NCBI GenBank assembly: GCA_036346355.1
Contig: CM070569.1
Span: 41,022,276 to 41,086,275, forward strand
Direction of reading: 5' to 3'
Source: Rhipidocladum racemiflorum
Lineage: Eukaryota; Streptophyta; Magnoliopsida; Poales; Poaceae
DNA length: 64,000 nucleotides
A model generated the notes under the pieces. That model was not told where the DNA came from. It did not search any database and was given only the letters and a program-made list of their open reading frames with translations. Within the stretch, counting starts at the first letter, position 1. Every line of letters begins with the position of its first letter. The position numbers and the translations under genes are program-made. Positions 42,078 through 54,590 of the stretch are shown here, in pieces.

Positions 42078-45000
42078 GGATGCGCCTAGAGGGGGGGTGA
42101 ATAGGCGTTTATAAAAATTCTACTCACTAATCAAGGATCGCCTCTAATTACCCCTATGTCAAAACCTACACAATTAAATTGCGCAAGCGGAAGAATAAGG
42201 TTTTGACAATTAAAGCCTAAATCAACTAGGCTCACTAGTGCACTAACTAAATAAGTCTCTAACTAGAATTGCTAGGTTGATCAAGCAAGCTACACTAAGC
42301 AATTCTATTCACAATCAAGCAATTGATAATATTGCAATAAAGTAAATGCTTGAATGTAAAAGAGAAAAGGAACACATTACTTTTTACCGTGGTTCGGAGA
42401 TAACCCTCCTACTCCACGTTGAGGAAGTCCAACTCACTTTGGACCGGCCCACTCACTTGAGCCTTCACCTCGAATCCACTAAGGTTGCTTTTTACCCTGT
42501 AGGGTAGGCTAAGCACCAACCTTCACAAACTTTAGCCGGGGCTTCTCACAAACCTCGAGAGCTCCCGCGCACGACGCACCGACGCCGTCTAGGAGGCACC
42601 GACCTCCAAGAGTAACAAGTCGAGCACCCCGCTCGAGCTTCACCGATCGCACCTCCGCGTCTCCGGTGATCACCTAGTGCAACTCATGCAACTAGGGTCC
42701 TCTCAATCCTCTCTAGATGCAACTCATGCAACTAGGATCACTCTTGAGCTCAAAACCAAATAGGAAGAAGCAAAACCATGCAAACCATTCCCACAAACTC
42801 ACACAAAGCTCAAGAGGACTCAAAACGCCAGCAACCACATACCCTTGCCCCCCCAAGGGGGTCTTATAAAGCCCCCACACGAAATCTAGCCGTTGGGGGC
42901 AAAACTGCCAAATTTCAGCCGAATCCGGCACTACCGGCCTCATAGCCCCGGTAGTGCCAGCCTTGACCTTCAACGGTCGACAACAGCTAGTTTCCCGGCA
43001 CTCAGGCAGTAACCGCGGTAGTGTTGCTGAGCGGCAAGATCTGCCCCATCAATGATCGCGGCCTTAGGGCAACCTGCAGAACACTCTGTTCTGTTAAATG
43101 ACTACCGGGGTTCAGCCCCCGGTACTGCCGCACATCCGGCAGTACCAGCCCCACTTGGGCGGTAGTGCTGGCCAACACTCCAGAGCACACTGCTCACTGG
43201 ACAATAACTACCGATGTATTAGGGCCTGTAGTGCTGACTAGAGTGACAGTACTGCTCCCATAAGCGGTACTGCCGGCCTCAGCGGTACTACCGCCCTACT
43301 ACCTCCGGTAGTGCCGGCCTCAGGAGAAAAACCAGTTTTTCGCTAAAAACTTTTCTCCAAAACATCAACCGACAATTCTTTGAGCCAAAAGGTGATCAAA
43401 CCACGATCACACTTAGTTGCAAAACACCTTTGCAACACCACTAAACCATGCTCAAAGAATTCAATCAAACTCCAAATCAATTTGCGAAGAACTCATTTCG
43501 CAAACGCTTCAAAGATTATATTTGCAAGAACGTATTAAGCAAATAAATCCCGGAGTCTATAAGGTTTATCCTCTTAGCCATGTGATGGTCAAACCACGAC
43601 CCAACCTGACTTGCAAAAATCACGGTGCAAGTATCACATGCTTTTAGGACCGGAACCCATAGACATCCCGTTTATTCGCACAGCGAATATGCAAATAACA
43701 ATTAAACCTCAAGGAATGAGCTCTCTCTTTTGCAACACTTGCAAATCATAGCCTCATCCCAACTCCAAATCAACTTAATTTGCTTGAGCATCCTCGTTTT
43801 GCATCTCATGCAAAACCTAGCTCCAAGCAAGCAATAAATCCAAATCAGAGTGCATGAGCTCTCTAATTGCAACTCCTGCAATTCTCTAGCTCTATGCAAC
43901 TACTAAACCACAAATTTGCTTGAGCTCTCTCCTTTTGCAACCCGTTCAAACATAGCTCCAAGCAAAAACTCCAAATTAAATCAAATCAAATCGGAGTGCA
44001 TGAGCTCTCTAATTGCAATTCTTGCAATTCTCTAGATCCATGCACTAAACACTTGCTTGAGCTCTCTCCTTTTGCAACCCGTGCAAACATAGCTCCAAGC
44101 AATACCAAATAAACGCAAATAAGGATTTTGTTTGAAAAACAAAAACAAAGCATGAAGCTTCATCTATTGCAACACATGCAAACAAATGAACTTCACGCAA
44201 AAGCCAACGCATTAGCTTATCCTATTTGCAACTAATGCAAAATAGAGCTTATGCAAAAACCAAGCACGAGCTTCACCCATTCGCAACACATACCAAATGG
44301 TTAGCTCCATGTAAAAACCAAATCCAAATAAGATTTGAGCTCGAGTGACTACAGGATTGAGATCACCAACATATGATGAAGCTTAAAGCAAGAACTCAAC
44401 CCCTCTTAATAGTATGGCGCTAAAAACTAGACTCAAAGCTAGGAAAGATCCTTAGCCTATCTAGTTATACCTTGGCCGCTGCAAGCAATCCCCTTTGGGG
44501 TCTTTATGATCCTCAATCAACTTGTTCCCCCGGGATCGTCACTTTGGCTCTCTCATCTCTTTTCCGGGATCTTCACTTGACGTCCATCACCTCATGATGT
44601 CGTCCTTGTCCCGTCATCATCATCTCAATCATCTTTGGACTTAACCTGGCTCATTCATCACTTATAAAAATGGTTAGTCCAAGATGCATGGTTGTCTCAA
44701 TCATCTAAGTACTCCATTAACACATAATGGATACCACTTATATCGATTGAGCGCAACCTAAATCAATTAAATGAATTTAGATGTGTCTTGAGCACATGAT
44801 GCAACTAATGCATCATGCTACTCAAGAACTCTCCATTTGTCCTTAATCAATCACAAGAACACCATCAACACATGATGAAATGTTCTTTGATGATTAGAAG
44901 ACAAATGAACTCAATTTTAAACATTCATTTAAATTGATATGTTCCAATGTATTGATCCTTTATATATATGAAGTGAAGAATAGATCAATACATCGATACA

Positions 45001-45300
45001 TCAAGTTCAAGTGTGAACTCCCCCTAGATATGTGCATCCATGTAATATATGGATTGGGAAACATAATGCACATTTTGTGGTTAATGCAATAGAGAATTCA
45101 TACTTAAACTTGATTCCAAAGTATGCAATTTATACTAGAATGGATATGCATACGTACCTTGGTTTTTCATTTTCCATCCAAATATGAGACTATTGAATAT
45201 AACTCAATAAACATGTTAGTCTCAATAAAATTAGATTTGTCATTAAACAAGGATTAAGCATTAATCTAAACCAATCACCAAAACCAAATGGAGCTTGAAC
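42078..45300 (-). repeat. non-coding LTR-type repeat with CCGGTAGTGCCGG clusters
   Basis: It opens GGATGCGCCTAGAGGGGGGGTGAATAGGCG, a common grass retroelement motif. Between 42900 and 43330 the palindromic words CCGGTAGTGCCGG, CGGCAGTACC and GGCACTACCGG recur many times. From 43700 to 44350 a unit with GAGCTCTCTCCTTTTGCAACCC/GTGCAAACATAGCTCCAAGCAA recurs at least five times. A purine-rich stretch on the minus strand at 45017-45028 (ATCTAGGGGGAG) could be a polypurine tract, which would make the part to its left an LTR in minus orientation. No coding region. Class assignment is uncertain. Confidence 0.45.
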
Positions 45301-45458
45301 TTACACCCGTGCCTTCGTTCTCCACCACGCGTCTGTCCTCCACCGCATCTCCATCATATCGTCATCCGGCGTCACCATCCGCATCACTGATGCCTCCGTT
45401 GTCCAAGTCCTCTTCGGGAATTAGTTGGCTCATTAGAAAAAGTTGTTCAATTCATTGA

Positions 45459-45762
45459 CTAATGTTTCATGCATAGCCTTTGAGAGAGACATATCGTAGA
45501 GTCTGTCATACTCCTCATCATCTGTGAGGGCATCGTGCTAAGAGCGAAGATGCTGCTCCCGCGCGGCAGCCACCGGGGAAAGACTTCCACCTCAGTGTGA
45601 CCCTCTGGGTCAGCGACACAGGCTACGCCTTCGTCAGCATAGTACACGTCTTCATCCTCAGCGCCATTGAAGGCGCAGATGTCTTGAGTATCCTGAGAAT
45701 TGGGCATCTTCGGGGATTCTTCACGAAAGGACTAGCAGTTGATCCCCACGGACAGCGCCAGC
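45459..45762 (-). pseudogene. start of a gypsy gag plus primer-binding-site region
   Basis: Next to the LTR the minus strand reads AGCTGGCGCTGTCCGTGGGG, the primer-binding-site region of many grass gypsy elements. A frame from 45707 begins MPNSQDTQDICAFNGAEDED and continues for 82 codons, with no recognised domain before it stops. Position and acidic composition fit the N-terminus of a gag protein. Everything downstream is lost. Confidence 0.45.
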
Positions 45763-46502
45763 TATCGACGATTGGAAAACGGGTCCCCGCTGAGCTAACT
45801 TGTTGAATGAGGGATCAACACGGGCCCTTTTTTCTATGAAGGGTTTGCGTCTGAGTGATGCTCAAAGGGCACAGGATGCTCGGAATGGACAAGGGTTTAT
45901 ACTGGTTCGAGCCTCTTGCGGTAGAGATAATAACCCTACTCTAGTGGATTTCACTATTGTGGTTGAATCCTTACAAGAAGGTCTGTGTGTCCTGCTTTAT
46001 GCTGTTTCCAGCATATTCTTGCACGCGTGTTGTTGTTTCCTGCGCGTTCCCCCCTTTCATAAGTACCCTACGGGAATACTTATAGCTTACCAGATATTTG
46101 TCATATCTGCAACCGAATTATGTGCACTTTATTGCATTAACCGCGGTTGTAACTAAAGCCTTGATTCTTGCCATGACCCCGTCGCGGACGTAACGGCCCC
46201 AGATCGTGGCGTAATTATCGCTATTAGACGTTGCTTTCCGAACAAGGCCTTCAGATCATGCCTGAGGAGTTCATCGGTTCTGCCCGATGTTTTCGAGCAC
46301 GGGTGTTGGTTGCCGAGCACCCGTGTTCGTGGCCGAGTATGGGTGTTCGTAGTCGAGAATTGGGCCTGGTCTGATCAGGCGGATCGGCCAGTTAGATTAT
46401 TCAAGGATCCTCCTTGGGAACACCGTCCAAGTGTATGCATGGTCGGCCGAAACTGGCTGCCGGGATATAACAGTCATTATGGGAACTAACCAATCCCCGA
46501 CA
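45763..46502 (-). repeat. LTR of a truncated gypsy element, about 740 bp
   Basis: The inner edge is set by the primer-binding-site region at 45743-45762. The plus strand starts TATCGACGATTGG (a changed TGTCGACG) and ends CCAATCCCCGACA. GGTTCGAGCCTCTTGCGG-type sequence near 45905 is also usual in such LTRs. Confidence 0.6.
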
Positions 46503-46510
46503 GCTGGTAT

Positions 46511-46559
46511 GGGACGGTATTAACTTATTAAGTTGGGACGGTATTAACTTATTAAGTTA
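46511..46559. repeat. 24-bp tandem duplication
   Basis: GGGACGGTATTAACTTATTAAGTT occurs twice with one base between (46511-46534 and 46536-46559). Confidence 0.9.
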
Positions 46560-46599
46560 CTTAGAACTATCTTTGCACATTGGAAGGCTAAAGTATTAT

Positions 46600-47695
46600 G
46601 GGTTTTTTTGTTATGGATTGTTCGGAGGGGTGCCCACATCAAGGTGTTGGGAATAATGTTTGTTGATACAATGGTGTACGCCTTGCTATGGGGAGAAATA
46701 GGACAGTGGGTTGTGAAACCATTTGTCGTATCGAGTGTACAAATATCTCCTATCGCTATATTAAGGGTTTGTCGTCAGCGGGCTGGTGCAAAGTTATGGC
46801 CAGGTAATGTAACAGTTATGTATGATCTTTCTGCGGTACACAAAAGGAAGTGTGTTAAAAATGAATTGTAAAAAGAGATTATCATTCTTTGTGGGAAAAG
46901 TTGTACACCTCTGCAAAGAGTAAATTTTTTTGAAAAGCCATGCCTACGGTCATGGCAGACTTGGTGAACTGACATTAGTTAGATGATTTTCATATTTTCA
47001 TAAAATGGGTTGGAATTGAAAACATGTATTGAAAAGTTTACATTTCAGATTATCAATACTTTGCCATGTGTTGGCAAAGATTGATTTTATGCCATGTATT
47101 GGCAAGGAATGTTTGGAACTGTTGCTCATGTCATGGTGGACTATGAGTTGCTATATTTATACCTACTTACTTGTTATTTTATATTCATGTCAAATTGCCT
47201 TTACAAAATTCTGCTTGCAATCTACTATTCTGTATTTACAATTCAAATTGGCTTTATGCAAAATAATTGTAGTAGCCTTTCTTTTGATACAAGCGTGCAT
47301 TTATTATAGGTTTGCAAAAAGTCTTACGGAGTACTCAATCTTGCTATGATTGTTGTTTTTAGGTGAAAAAACAAAATACCCCAAGAAACATTCATTTACA
47401 CAGGTTACATGGATATCAACAATAAATTTTTCTAGGGTTTACCTTGTCAGTTGCCTGTGAGAAATATTGGGCTAACGGCAAACTATAAGGTAAAAATATT
47501 TCCACTACAAGTTTATTTTGGTTTGTAAGAATATTATGTATAAACTGCTTCCGCTATCGTATGTAATAATATGTGTATGAATGTGTTATCAATTTGTAAA
47601 TGTGCGTACTAACCACTGATCATAAGGACTAGTACTGTATGCACATGCATAAAACACATTATTAGTATTTAATATCAAAAATAGGGGTCTCACAC
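46600..47695 (+). repeat. decayed LTR of the long-LTR family, opposite orientation, truncated
   Basis: The reverse complement of 46860-46945 aligns with the CTCTGCAGAGGTGTACAACTTTACCCACAAGA region of the solo LTRs. TTGTCAGTTGCCTGTGAG (47446) matches the complement of CACAGGCAACTGAC (13480). CTGCTTCCGCTAT (47541) matches the CAGCGGAA region, and AGGGGTCTCACA at 47683-47695 is the exact LTR terminus. The GC-rich half is missing on the left, where the gypsy fragment ends. Short open frames here are not genes. Confidence 0.7.
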
Positions 47696-49980
47696 CCTGC
47701 TAGTTTGCCAAAAACTTAAATCCAACCTCAAATGCATAGGATATCTGTCCTAATTCTACAAGACTATTTTCCGCGTGCATGACTGTGACTATGGTAGAGA
47801 GAACGGCAGTTACTTCATTATCAAATAGACGGCAGATCCATACTTCTCTCTCTTTTTTTCTGCGAGTGGCCAATCCAAACTTGGATCATCCTTGGAGAAA
47901 AAACCAAACAAAAAAGAAACACTGGGACTACATGTCTACATACGGTGGTTGTTGGCTTGCTGCTGTTTGATTAGATAACCGATATCGTTTGAGATAGGGT
48001 AGATTCGTCCTATTTTATCTGCTGGATAAATCATGTTACGATTTTGAAGGAACATTCCGGATAAGAACAACGTACTGAACTAGTTAGTCGGATAAGAACT
48101 TTGGCCATGTCTTCCTGTAGGAAATCTGAAAACTGGGCCTGCGTGCCGTTTTCTTATTACGTAGCTTAAGAACATCTAGGCTACTTCCTTCTGTTCCCCT
48201 GTATGCTCTGAACTTTGGCTTTCCTAATAAAACTGGGAGTCTCCTATTGTCTAAGAAAAGAACTGTGGTCGTTGGCTTCAAAACCAAAAATTGCATATAT
48301 ATTTTTTTCCCCTGTGAAAAGATCTCCTGTTGCTCACCAAACAAAACACAATATCAGCATACGAAAACCAAATACAGTACAAATACAGTAGAAGCATCAG
48401 AACGCAGGACACCAACAGGCGAGTCGCGTGTGTAACACAGTATCATGTACGCTCGACAATGTCGGGCCAAAAATATGGCAAATTTAATCATGATCTTGTA
48501 TGATTAACCTGCTGATTTAAAAGGTTCCTCGAAGGCAAGGTGTCAAATCAGTAAGATATAGGCATCATTGCAACCCCAAATACTAAAACATATCCATGCT
48601 AAAAATGTTTGAACTTTGCCCCCAAAAAGCAGTTTATAGGGACATTTTGGTATTAAACACTTCAATTAAGCAAGCACTAGCTACGGCCTTACAGGATAGG
48701 AGGATTCCTAGTGTGGATATATATATATCACTATGTGCATGTTGAGAACCTTCCATGATAAAGAAAGCATCATTTTAATTTTAAGCAAATGAGTTCACTT
48801 TAATAAGTTTTAAGAAAAGCGAGGATAGAAGAGATGGTTGCGAAAGCTCCACCAAACTTGAACCTCCTATGAGAGGAGAATGTTTGGATTGTAGAATAAT
48901 CCATCAAGGGCATGGGATCGAGGACATTGCAATCTCACAAACATTCCCTTACAAACTAAGTTATCAGTTTGACTCGTCACAACATTCGTCGTGCCTTTGC
49001 ACTTCCAAAGGTGATAAGAAGTGAAAGGGTATTAACCCTCTTTCGTACCTAATTAAATAAAAGTTTTCGGCCGGCCGGTTGAGATTCTTAGCTTTCATTT
49101 AATTGCATGCCGAAATTAATCGTTTGACGCCAAATAAGCTTCCATTTACATGCCAAAATGTCTTAAAAGGGTGCAAACAATTGGTTGGGATGGTTATCTT
49201 AAAACTCACGACCCATATGTGACAATTTCAAATCTTATAATTATAGTGGAAAATCCATATAAATAACCGGCCTAAATTATGCATGGTTGGTCGGAATCGA
49301 GACTCTGGCCATCACATGCATGCCACAAACTCACAAAATTGAGTACTTCCATTTAGGAGGCTTTTCCGGCCGTCTACTACTTTCTGACTTAGCTCCAGAT
49401 TTCTGACTGCATAGCAACTTGAAGCTTTGACCAATTGGGTTAAGGAAGCAAATGTTTATTGTTTACTTTGAGAGAAGTGGTTGCTAGCCTTTTCCCTTTT
49501 GGTAAAAAAAAGTAAACGCATGTAAACTTTACCATCTATATATGCCAATTCAAAATGAAAGAGTGGAAAGGGAATAAGGCATATATATATTTTGCAGTTC
49601 CGCGCTCAAGTTATTCCAAATGGTGTTTAAACATTACACCCTATGTTCGTATACTAGAAAGGCTATACGCCTATACCATGCATGCACGTTAGCGATAGGC
49701 TTTGCATGAACAACATCAAATCAAGCTAAAGAAGAAACACAAAGCTAGCAATCGTGTAATGAAAATCTCAATTAATTAAGAAGTTGAAACATTGGTTGGA
49801 TTAATATTGCTTTCTTCACAAGTACCCTGGGATGCACCGAAAAGAATGTGTGGCTAAATTAATAACCGTGCATGGATTTTGCAATAGGCGTCCGTACATA
49901 CAATTAATTATGTAGCATCATCTTGAGTTAAATTAAGCTGGCAAAAGAATTTGCAATGAGTGGGTTAGGTCTAGTAGCAT
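47696..49980. other. non-coding intergenic stretch; possible LINE 3' end near 48100-48260
   Basis: At 48180-48260, CTTTGGCTTTCCTAATAAAACTGGGAGTCTCC followed by TATTGTCTAAGAAAAG resembles the 3' tails of grass LINEs, but the match is by style only. A TA run lies at 48717-48729. No gene was recognised in the remainder. Confidence 0.3.
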
Positions 49981-49986
49981 GCATGG

Positions 49987-52730
49987 TGTCTGACCAGGAA
50001 TAACACTCCCGAATCCTCTATGTATGTTGTACTAGTCCAAGAAAAACTAGTACACATAGTGAACAAAGTTGATACCACAACGTATCATACGAGATATTGT
50101 TCAATAATTATCAGGGTTACAGCATAAATAGCGAGTAGGCTAATATAAAATAATATATCGGAAAGCAGAAGATGTAGTAGAACCTACCAAATCTACCACA
50201 GGCAATCACTGGGTAGTGGCCTAGTGATCGATATCCTCACTGGTGATGATGTACTCATCCTCTAAAAACAACAGTTGTAGTCAGGTGAGTACAACAGTAC
50301 TCGTAAGTCACACATGAAATTCAGTATTTATGCAAGGATAACAAAGTAAGGCATAGTATAGTTAGTTTGAGCAATAAGCAGCATTTCAAATACAATAGGT
50401 ACTTTCAAAGGCATAGTTGAATAATAAATCTGAGTTTCACAAAAGATTTTCAACACGGGATCCATCCTGGAGTTTCATCCCAATTTTTCTTCCAGATAGA
50501 ACCCCTTCCATCTATAAATCAACTCTCTCTGAAATCACTTTTGAAAAACCAGTCTAATGTGTGAAAGACTTGCTCGGTATGCCCATGACCATGAGCTAGC
50601 TAATCGATTAGTTTTACACTCTGCAGAGGTTGTACAACTTTACCCATAAGATATGATCACCTCTTGTTGCCATGCAATTAACACACCTCCTAAGGTGTGC
50701 GGCAGAAAAAAAATATGACAAGGCCTTTACAAGGTGCCACTCCAATGCATGCAGTTAGGCCTGCTAAGTTTCCACCATTGAAAGGGTTAAACCTCCCTAG
50801 TCAAAAGCCCCCTTTTGTGCCATGTGGCAGACTAAACCACCCCCCCACATTCAACCAAATGGCACAATTGATTAACCAGGTCTATCTCATACCAGACTCA
50901 TGGTAGTATAGATAGGATTTACATTCAGTAGCTCACAGACCAGTCCTTAATTGACTAGGCGAGACTTTCCATAAACCATAACCATTTCGCTACCACCTAG
51001 CAACCAATTCTCACTCAGTGTAAAACACATTTTTTCTTTCTTTTCAACCATATCAATTTTCATAATATTGCGTAGCACACCAATACCAAGGAATCACCTT
51101 TATCACAAAAGTATCTTTGTTTGGCACAAATTCCCAAAAGGTCCTAAATATAGGTCTAAGCCATTTACTATATAGTTCTAGTAAATATTATATTCATGCA
51201 TCAACTAGTAAGATTTTTCTTAAGGTGACAAGCTATATGGAATATCAAAGTCAAATGAGGTCATAACAAATAGGAGTAACTATACATTTAAAATTGGGAA
51301 TTAAATTACACTGATAAAATTATGCATGCAATAAGTTGAATCAAAATATAGTTCAAAATTTGGGATCAACATGATCAAGGGTGTAACTTGCCTTGAACAA
51401 AGCACTGGAGATCTGGGCCATCGATCGGGTACTCTTTCGACACTCTGAAATCTAAACGCTGAAAAGAGCCAAAATCAAATAAAATCTAAATAAATTAAAA
51501 TAAAATACAAAACTGATAAAAATAAGAAATTTAGGATTTTATATAAATTTAGAAAGAAAAAATGGGGTTAATCGAAGTTCGAATGGAGAACGGACTCCTG
51601 AAAGATTTAAATCACATAACATGATAGTGAAATTTATTTATTTATTTATTTTTAAAAATACAAATTTTATTGAATCATAAATTTAAATTTTAAAATTTAG
51701 TTTTTTGTATTTTTTTCTTTTTTCCCTATTTCTTTTCTCTCTTTTTTTGTCCTTCTATCCTTTCTTCACGTGCAATCTCGTCCCCTTTGGAGCGTACAGA
51801 CATGGGATGGGTGTGGCAACTGGGGCGGCGTGGGCTGGTGAAGGCATACCCAGTTGTGCACACTAATGAGGTGCGTCCAACGGCAGCTACCAGGAAAACA
51901 GAGGTGGCAGCCGTCATGGGGAAATGAGAGGGCCGAAATGGAAGAGGGAGATGAGGCGCACCTCGTGACGCGGTTGGCATGGTGAATGGGGCTCCAAGGT
52001 GGCGGCGTCGAGGAGGGAGAGGAGGGCTACCAGACTTAGAGAATATGATTGGAACTTCACGTATTAGCAAACGAAGAGGAGAGAGGTTCTAGGAGTTGGC
52101 AAAATAAGTTGTTTGAGGAGTTGCGGTCAAAGGGGTGGCTTTTATACGGGAGGAGAGGCTCGGATAAGGAAGATGTCGACGCGAAGGTGACTGCAGCCGT
52201 TTTGCAATGGCATGTGCAAAAATGGCATGAATATCATGGGATAGGCTGGCAAAATGGGATAAGGAGGGCCGGGATAAAGAGAGGATTCGATTGCACACGA
52301 AATGGGGGAAGAAATTAGGCACGATTTGGAGTCTTTTTTAATCTTCAAAATGCTTTAATGTAGGGAGGATAGAGAGGAGTGTATTCTTTGGTGGCTGAAG
52401 GTTGAAGACAGCATTGTGCCGACAGGTGGCCCCATTTTATTTATTTTTAATTAATTAATAACTAAAAATGAAAAGGCTTTTAGAAAATAGAAAATAAGGT
52501 TCAAAAATTCTGGAAAAGTTCTGAAAATGCCTTAAGACTTAATAAAATTATTTGCCTTAAGACTTAATACAATTATTTTTAGCAACATTTGATTTTTAAT
52601 ATTTCTACATTAAATCATTTTACAAATATGAAAATAGAAAATATTTAAAAATTCTAGAAAATTCATGAAAAATCTTAGAAAATCATAATCAAATAATTAA
52701 ACTAAAATATGGAATTTTTAGGGTGTTATA
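49987..52730 (-). mobile_element. second solo LTR of the long-LTR family, 2744 bp
   Basis: It starts TGTCTGACCAGGAATAACACTCCCG and ends TTTTTAGGGTGTTATA. The flanks CATGG (49982-49986) and CATGT (52731-52735) agree at four of five bases. Landmarks match the first solo LTR in order: ACTAGTACACATAG (50047), GGTGAGTACAACAGTACTCGTAAG (50284), CTCTGCAGAGGTTGTACAACTTTACCCATAAGA (50621), the TGGGGTTAATCGAAGTTCG stretch (51562) and an AT-rich end. No internal region, so a solo LTR, older than the one at 38.7 kb judging from the decayed ends. Confidence 0.8.
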
Positions 52731-52735
52731 CATGT

Positions 52736-53400
52736 CCGCAATCTTCTCGAATAGTATAGCAATGGAGCGAGTCTGCATGCAAATTAAGATGCTCATTTTA
52801 TCAGCCTATTATGCGAGGGTGAAGTTCTGGAATTATTTTTCAGAAAAGTCTAGTCCTTCGACTCTTGCCTCCATTTAATTTTGGTCCTCAAGTGTAACCA
52901 GGATTCACAAAATCGCGAAAAATCGATCAATTTTCGCGTTTTTCGACCATATCGAGACGGTTCAACATATAAAACTGATCGGTAAACCAGGTAAATTAAA
53001 AAAATTAAAAAATGCAAAAAATTTATGCGACGCAAAACCGATCGGTTTTTGATCAAAACCGATCAATTCTGTGTCAAAACCAGTCGATTTTGTGTCAAAA
53101 ATCATGTGATAGTGCATTAGTCTTTAGCACATTGTCAAAATCGATCAAAACCGATTGATTTTTGAAAAAAAAAATTTCAAAAATTTTGAATTCTTAACCC
53201 TTCAGTTTCCAACTATTTTGTAGTGATTTTCCACTCGATATTTTTTATTTTTGAATTTCAGTTTTTCAACGATTTTTTTTGTTTTGGTTAACCCTGAGTG
53301 TAACACCATTTAGAACTAGTCCTCCATCTTGTAATATCAGTACATGTGATCCCATCAGGCTAGGAAACGATAGTTTTTACCGACATTGATCCACATGGCC
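52736..53400. repeat. palindromic CGATCGG-rich repeat (core about 52915-53165)
   Basis: The core is made of AAAACCGATCGGTTTTTGATC-like words arranged tandemly in both orientations (near 52922, 52975, 53035, 53060, 53145). The flanks are A/T homopolymer-rich, with AAAATTTCAAAAATTTTGAATT. It resembles in style the repeat at 630-760. No gene. Confidence 0.5.
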
Positions 53401-53989
53401 CGCCAACTCGGCCTCTAATGTGGCCAAAGTCGAACCTATACCCCCCCATGTGTTAGTCCAACCTATTTCCCATCTTTCTCTCTCCCCCTCTCTCCTTTTT
53501 TCTGTTTCCTTCTTCAATTTTTGTTCCCTTTCCTACTCCTTCCACTATTGTTCCCATCGCTGTAGAGCACCACAACCAGCGTCCTTCTCTGCAACCAAGA
53601 CGTCACCATGGAGCACCATCACCGGATTACTCCTCCACCTCGAAGCCCCCATTGCCACCATCTATTCTCTCCCTCCGCACCCGCTCTCGCTCATAGGCCA
53701 TCACCACCACCTTCTCCAGCCAATTGGACCACCACATCATCTTCCTCACAGCTCCTGGTTCAATGTGCACATCAACATCACCAGAAAACATTTGCTTTGT
53801 CCCCACATGTGAACCTATAGCCACCGCCATTAATGAGGTGTCGAGCTTCGCTGTGCATCAATCTCCATCCGTGGTGAGTCACTGTGAAATTCCCCTTGGC
53901 TATATATATTCCTTTTTCCCTCCTTGAGTTTCCCTTCGCTCAATTGACTATCCTGAGCATCGGGTTGACACCCGAGAGCAATCATGGTC
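53401..53989. other. pyrimidine-rich non-coding stretch
   Basis: CT-rich (53460-53540), then a moderately GC-rich part with open frames on both strands that are His/Pro/Ser-rich and show no domain. It may be a former leader or exon, but nothing supports a gene. Confidence 0.3.
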
Positions 53990-54590
53990 TGTAATACCCC
54001 AACCCATTAATGTGAAGTCCAATGTGGCCCATATTGGAGTGGTGATTGCTTATCTAAAGTGAGTTGTAGTAACATATAATACATGTTGGAGCCAAATGTA
54101 CCTCTGGTTTAATCCTTTTTATACAAGTGAAGATGAAAGTGTAAGCAGGGTGCTATGTGTGCATAGCTCAATCCCATAGGTGGGTTGGGCACTAAGCGAA
54201 TTTTGGACTAGGGTGTTACAGATGGTATCAAAGCACCAACCTTCGCTGCACAGGGCATGTGTGGGATAGAGGTGCAGGCATATGGCACATAGTGCCTGTG
54301 GGTCTAAAGTAGACACACAACATGGCATATACGCCATCACCGGATGGATGGACGTGTACCGATATGTGGTTTTGGGTATCTGCCACCTATGCGGTGTGCT
54401 GTCGAGGGCATCAACCCTTAAGGGAGTGAGTGTAATACCCGACCCATTAGTGTGAAGGCCCATGTGGTCCATATTGATGTGGTGGTGGGATTAGTCACAC
54501 GTTACTTATCTAAAGTGAGTTTTCATAGCATATAATGCCTATTGGGTCTAAATATAGCACTTTCTGGTTGACCCTCTTAGCATATAACGC
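53990..54590 (+). mobile_element. TRIM-like miniature LTR retrotransposon
   Basis: A 231-bp 5' LTR (53990-54220, TGTAATACCCC to GGGTGTTACA) is followed after two bases by TGGTATCAAAGC (54223-54234), one base off the initiator tRNA-Met primer binding site TGGTATCAGAGC. About 200 bp of non-coding internal sequence ends in a purine tract AAGGGAGTGAG (54420-54430), directly before a second LTR copy starting TGTAATACCCGACCC at 54431. The second copy matches the first for about 150 bp and then diverges at about 54580. The total is therefore about 0.6 kb with no protein. The order LTR, PBS, short internal part, PPT, LTR is the definition of a TRIM. Confidence 0.75.

Noticed and set aside
38288..45300. 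hAT-type element spanning the solo LTR
   Set aside because: The left end looks hAT-like, but no matching right end was found on the other side of the inserted LTR and repeat.
52915..53165. CRISPR-like array of palindromic repeats
   Set aside because: No regular spacers, no cas genes, and the host is a plant; a simple palindromic repeat.
53608..53820. His/Pro-rich plus-strand protein
   Set aside because: No domain, an overlapping frame on the other strand, and a pyrimidine-rich context typical of non-coding leader or repeat.
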